In this document: piece after piece, positions 5,901 to 7,086 of the stretch
Layout of the letters: each line of letters begins with the position of its first letter
How positions within the stretch are numbered: position 1 is the first letter of the stretch
Assembly: GCA_003454065.1 (NCBI GenBank)
Contig: DMKZ01000050.1
Location: 1-7,086, forward strand
Source: Spirochaetaceae bacterium
GTDB lineage: Bacteria > Spirochaetota > Spirochaetia > Sphaerochaetales > Sphaerochaetaceae
Reading direction: 5' to 3'
Length of the DNA stretch: 7,086 bases
Translations under genes and position numbers: made by a program
Notes under the pieces: generated by a model
The model's input: the letters and a program-made list of their open reading frames with translations, nothing else
Database searches by the model: none
What the model was told of the DNA's origin: nothing

Positions 5901-7028
5901 ATGAAAAAGAAGGAGTGCGTTGCCATGCTTCTTGCAGGCGGTCAGGGGACGAGGTTGAAAGCTCTGACGAACCACAATGCCAAGCCTGCAGTTAGTTTTT
6001 TCGGCAAGTACAGGATCATTGATTTCTCATTGTCCAACTGCGTCAATTCCGGAATCGATACCGTCGGCGTCTTGATTCAGTATCGTCCTATGATACTCAA
6101 CAGATACATAGGGTCGGGAGAGGCATGGGATCTTGATAAGTCTGACGGAGGCGTTCATATACTTCCTCCTTATGCTACGCAAAAAGGCGGAGCATGGTAT
6201 GAGGGAACTGCTGATGCCATCTATCATAATATCGACTTCGTCAATTCCTACTCTCCGGAATACATAGTCATTTTGTCCGGCGATCATCTGTATAAGATGA
6301 ATTACGGCAAGATGCTCGATTTCCACAAGGAGAAGAAGGCTGATCTGACTGTTTCCGTCATGGAGGTTCCGATGGCCGAAGCCAGCAGATTCGGAATCAT
6401 GAGCATAGATAAGGAAAGAAGGATAACGGAGTTCGCCGAAAAGCCTGCCAATCCGAAAAGCAATCTCGCTTCGATGGGAATATACATCTTCACATGGAAG
6501 GCGCTTGAGAAGGCTCTTCTCGCAGATCATGACGATCCGAAATCCGAGCATGATTTCGGCAAGAACATCATTCCCGGAATGCTTGGCAGCAAGGCGCCCG
6601 TTTTCGCATATCCCTTCCGCGGATATTGGAAGGACATAGGAACCGTGGATAGTTACTACGAGGCGCATTTCGACATTTTGAAGGAGAACCCGGAATTCGA
6701 CCTCTATAACGACAATTTCAAGATTCGCTCCGGAGCTTCATCGCTGTATCCTGCGCATATAATAGGAAAGAAGGGCTCCGTTTCGCGTTCCGTAGTGTGC
6801 AACGGCGCTGTTGTGAAGGGCAAGATAGTCAATTCGGTCGTAGGCTGCGGCGCAATTGTCGAAGAAGGCGCTGAGATAGTTGATTCCATACTTCTGCCCG
6901 ATTGCGTCGTAGGCAAGAATAGCAAGATATCGCATTCCATTGTCAATGAAGGCAGCAAAGTTCCTGCCAAGACGGTGTTCGGAACTCCTAATGAGGTCAT
7001 GATTTATTCCGAAGGAGGTGAAAAATGA
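5901..7028 (+). CDS. glgC: Glucose-1-phosphate adenylyltransferase GlgC (ADP-glucose pyrophosphorylase)
   Basis: GlgC makes ADP-glucose and pyrophosphate from ATP and glucose-1-phosphate, the committed and usually allosterically controlled step of bacterial glycogen synthesis. The 375-residue protein has an N-terminal nucleotidyltransferase domain (about 5-260): [12 protein letters not shown] (11-22), [19 protein letters not shown] (28-46), WYEGTADAI (99-107), [11 protein letters not shown] (125-135), ASRFGIM (161-167), EFAEKP (177-182, with the sugar-phosphate lysine at 181) and GYWKDIGT (241-248). A left-handed beta-helix of hexapeptide repeats follows (about 285-355), as is usual for this family. 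Length and motifs match short Bacillota GlgC proteins, which often work with a paralogue, GlgD. The strong ribosome site and the overlapping stop/start (ATGA, 7025-7028) with the next gene suggest matched production of two subunits. Confidence 0.96.
   Translation: MKKKECVAMLLAGGQGTRLKALTNHNAKPAVSFFGKYRIIDFSLSNCVNSGIDTVGVLIQYRPMILNRYIGSGEAWDLDKSDGGVHILPPYATQKGGAWYEGTADAIYHNIDFVNSYSPEYIVILSGDHLYKMNYGKMLDFHKEKKADLTVSVMEVPMAEASRFGIMSIDKERRITEFAEKPANPKSNLASMGIYIFTWKALEKALLADHDDPKSEHDFGKNIIPGMLGSKAPVFAYPFRGYWKDIGTVDSYYEAHFDILKENPEFDLYNDNFKIRSGASSLYPAHIIGKKGSVSRSVVCNGAVVKGKIVNSVVGCGAIVEEGAEIVDSILLPDCVVGKNSKISHSIVNEGSKVPAKTVFGTPNEVMIYSEGGEK
7013..7020 (+). promoter_or_regulatory. Ribosome binding site of the gene after glgC
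   Basis: AGGAGGTG, four bases before ATG 7025, is close to the full anti-Shine-Dalgarno complement. It lies inside the last codons of glgC and supports coupled translation of the next gene. Confidence 0.75.
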
Positions 7029-7086
7029 AATTCAAAGCCATAGGATTGATTTCGGCGATGTATGAGCCGAACGGAAGCTTCGGGGC
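7025..7086 (+). CDS. glgD: Start of downstream gene, probably GlgD (GlgC-like subunit), cut by window edge
   Basis: Only 20 codons are visible ([15 protein letters not shown], then NGSFG). ATG overlaps the glgC stop as ATGA and has a strong ribosome site. The K-A-I-G-L-I opening resembles the first strand of GlgD proteins, which start with a short x-G-I-I type motif in place of the LAGG loop of GlgC. It lacks the K-x-G-G-L start region typical of glycogen synthase GlgA. In Bacillota the usual gene after glgC is glgD, so the name rests mostly on position. GlgD is a non-catalytic or weakly catalytic partner that modulates GlgC. Confidence 0.55.
   Translation, partial: MKFKAIGLISAMYEPNGSFG

Noticed and set aside
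6027..6668. 213-codon open frame on the - strand opposite glgC
   Set aside because: Antisense shadow of glgC without recognisable motifs.
1..7086. CRISPR array, tRNA or rRNA gene, riboswitch, phage attachment site
   Set aside because: No regularly spaced repeats, cloverleaf or ribosomal sequence was seen, and the glg leader of about 40 bases is too short for a riboswitch.

Overview
This window looks like chromosome from a Bacillota (Firmicutes) bacterium. The reasons are the type of GlgC, a NusG-domain-II membrane protein, strong Shine-Dalgarno sites in front of several genes, a consensus-like housekeeping promoter, and a glycogen operon that continues past glgC into what is probably glgD. 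The genus cannot be settled from the sequence alone. Base composition looks intermediate. All genes that can be supported lie on the + strand.

Left region (1-680): the tail, or nearly the whole, of a small Bfd-type [2Fe-2S] protein is followed 21 bases later and in the same reading frame by a membrane-anchored NusG-domain-II protein. They look like the end of a redox or envelope operon entering from outside the window.

Middle region (about 676-1552): this is the only accessory-looking part. It starts with a decayed remnant of an AAA-ATPase/PD-(D/E)XK protein. The ATPase half is missing, one reading-frame break is visible, and an internal segment appears to be lost, although the nuclease core motifs survive. 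Next comes a 161-bp non-coding element with 17-bp terminal inverted repeats (16/17 matching), a 4-bp flanking direct repeat (TCAA) and a perfect 17-bp internal inverted repeat. It has the build of a MITE. A 10-bp dyad and a good sigma-70-type promoter (TTGATT-17-TAGAAT) follow and drive the next operon.

Right region (1553-7086): a glycogen operon, glgB (branching enzyme), glgP (phosphorylase), glgC (ADP-glucose pyrophosphorylase), and the first 20 codons of a gene that is probably glgD. The genes are tightly coupled. glgB overlaps glgP by 107 bases, glgP and glgC are 30 bases apart with a hairpin between them, and glgC overlaps the next start as ATGA. GlgC makes ADP-glucose, GlgB branches the chains made by a glycogen synthase (probably encoded further downstream), and GlgP degrades glycogen to glucose-1-phosphate, so synthesis and breakdown are transcribed together.

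I see no new defence or signalling system. The points most worth a second look are the MITE-like palindrome, the eroded nuclease next to it, the unusual basic tail of GlgB overlapping glgP, and the hairpin between glgP and glgC.
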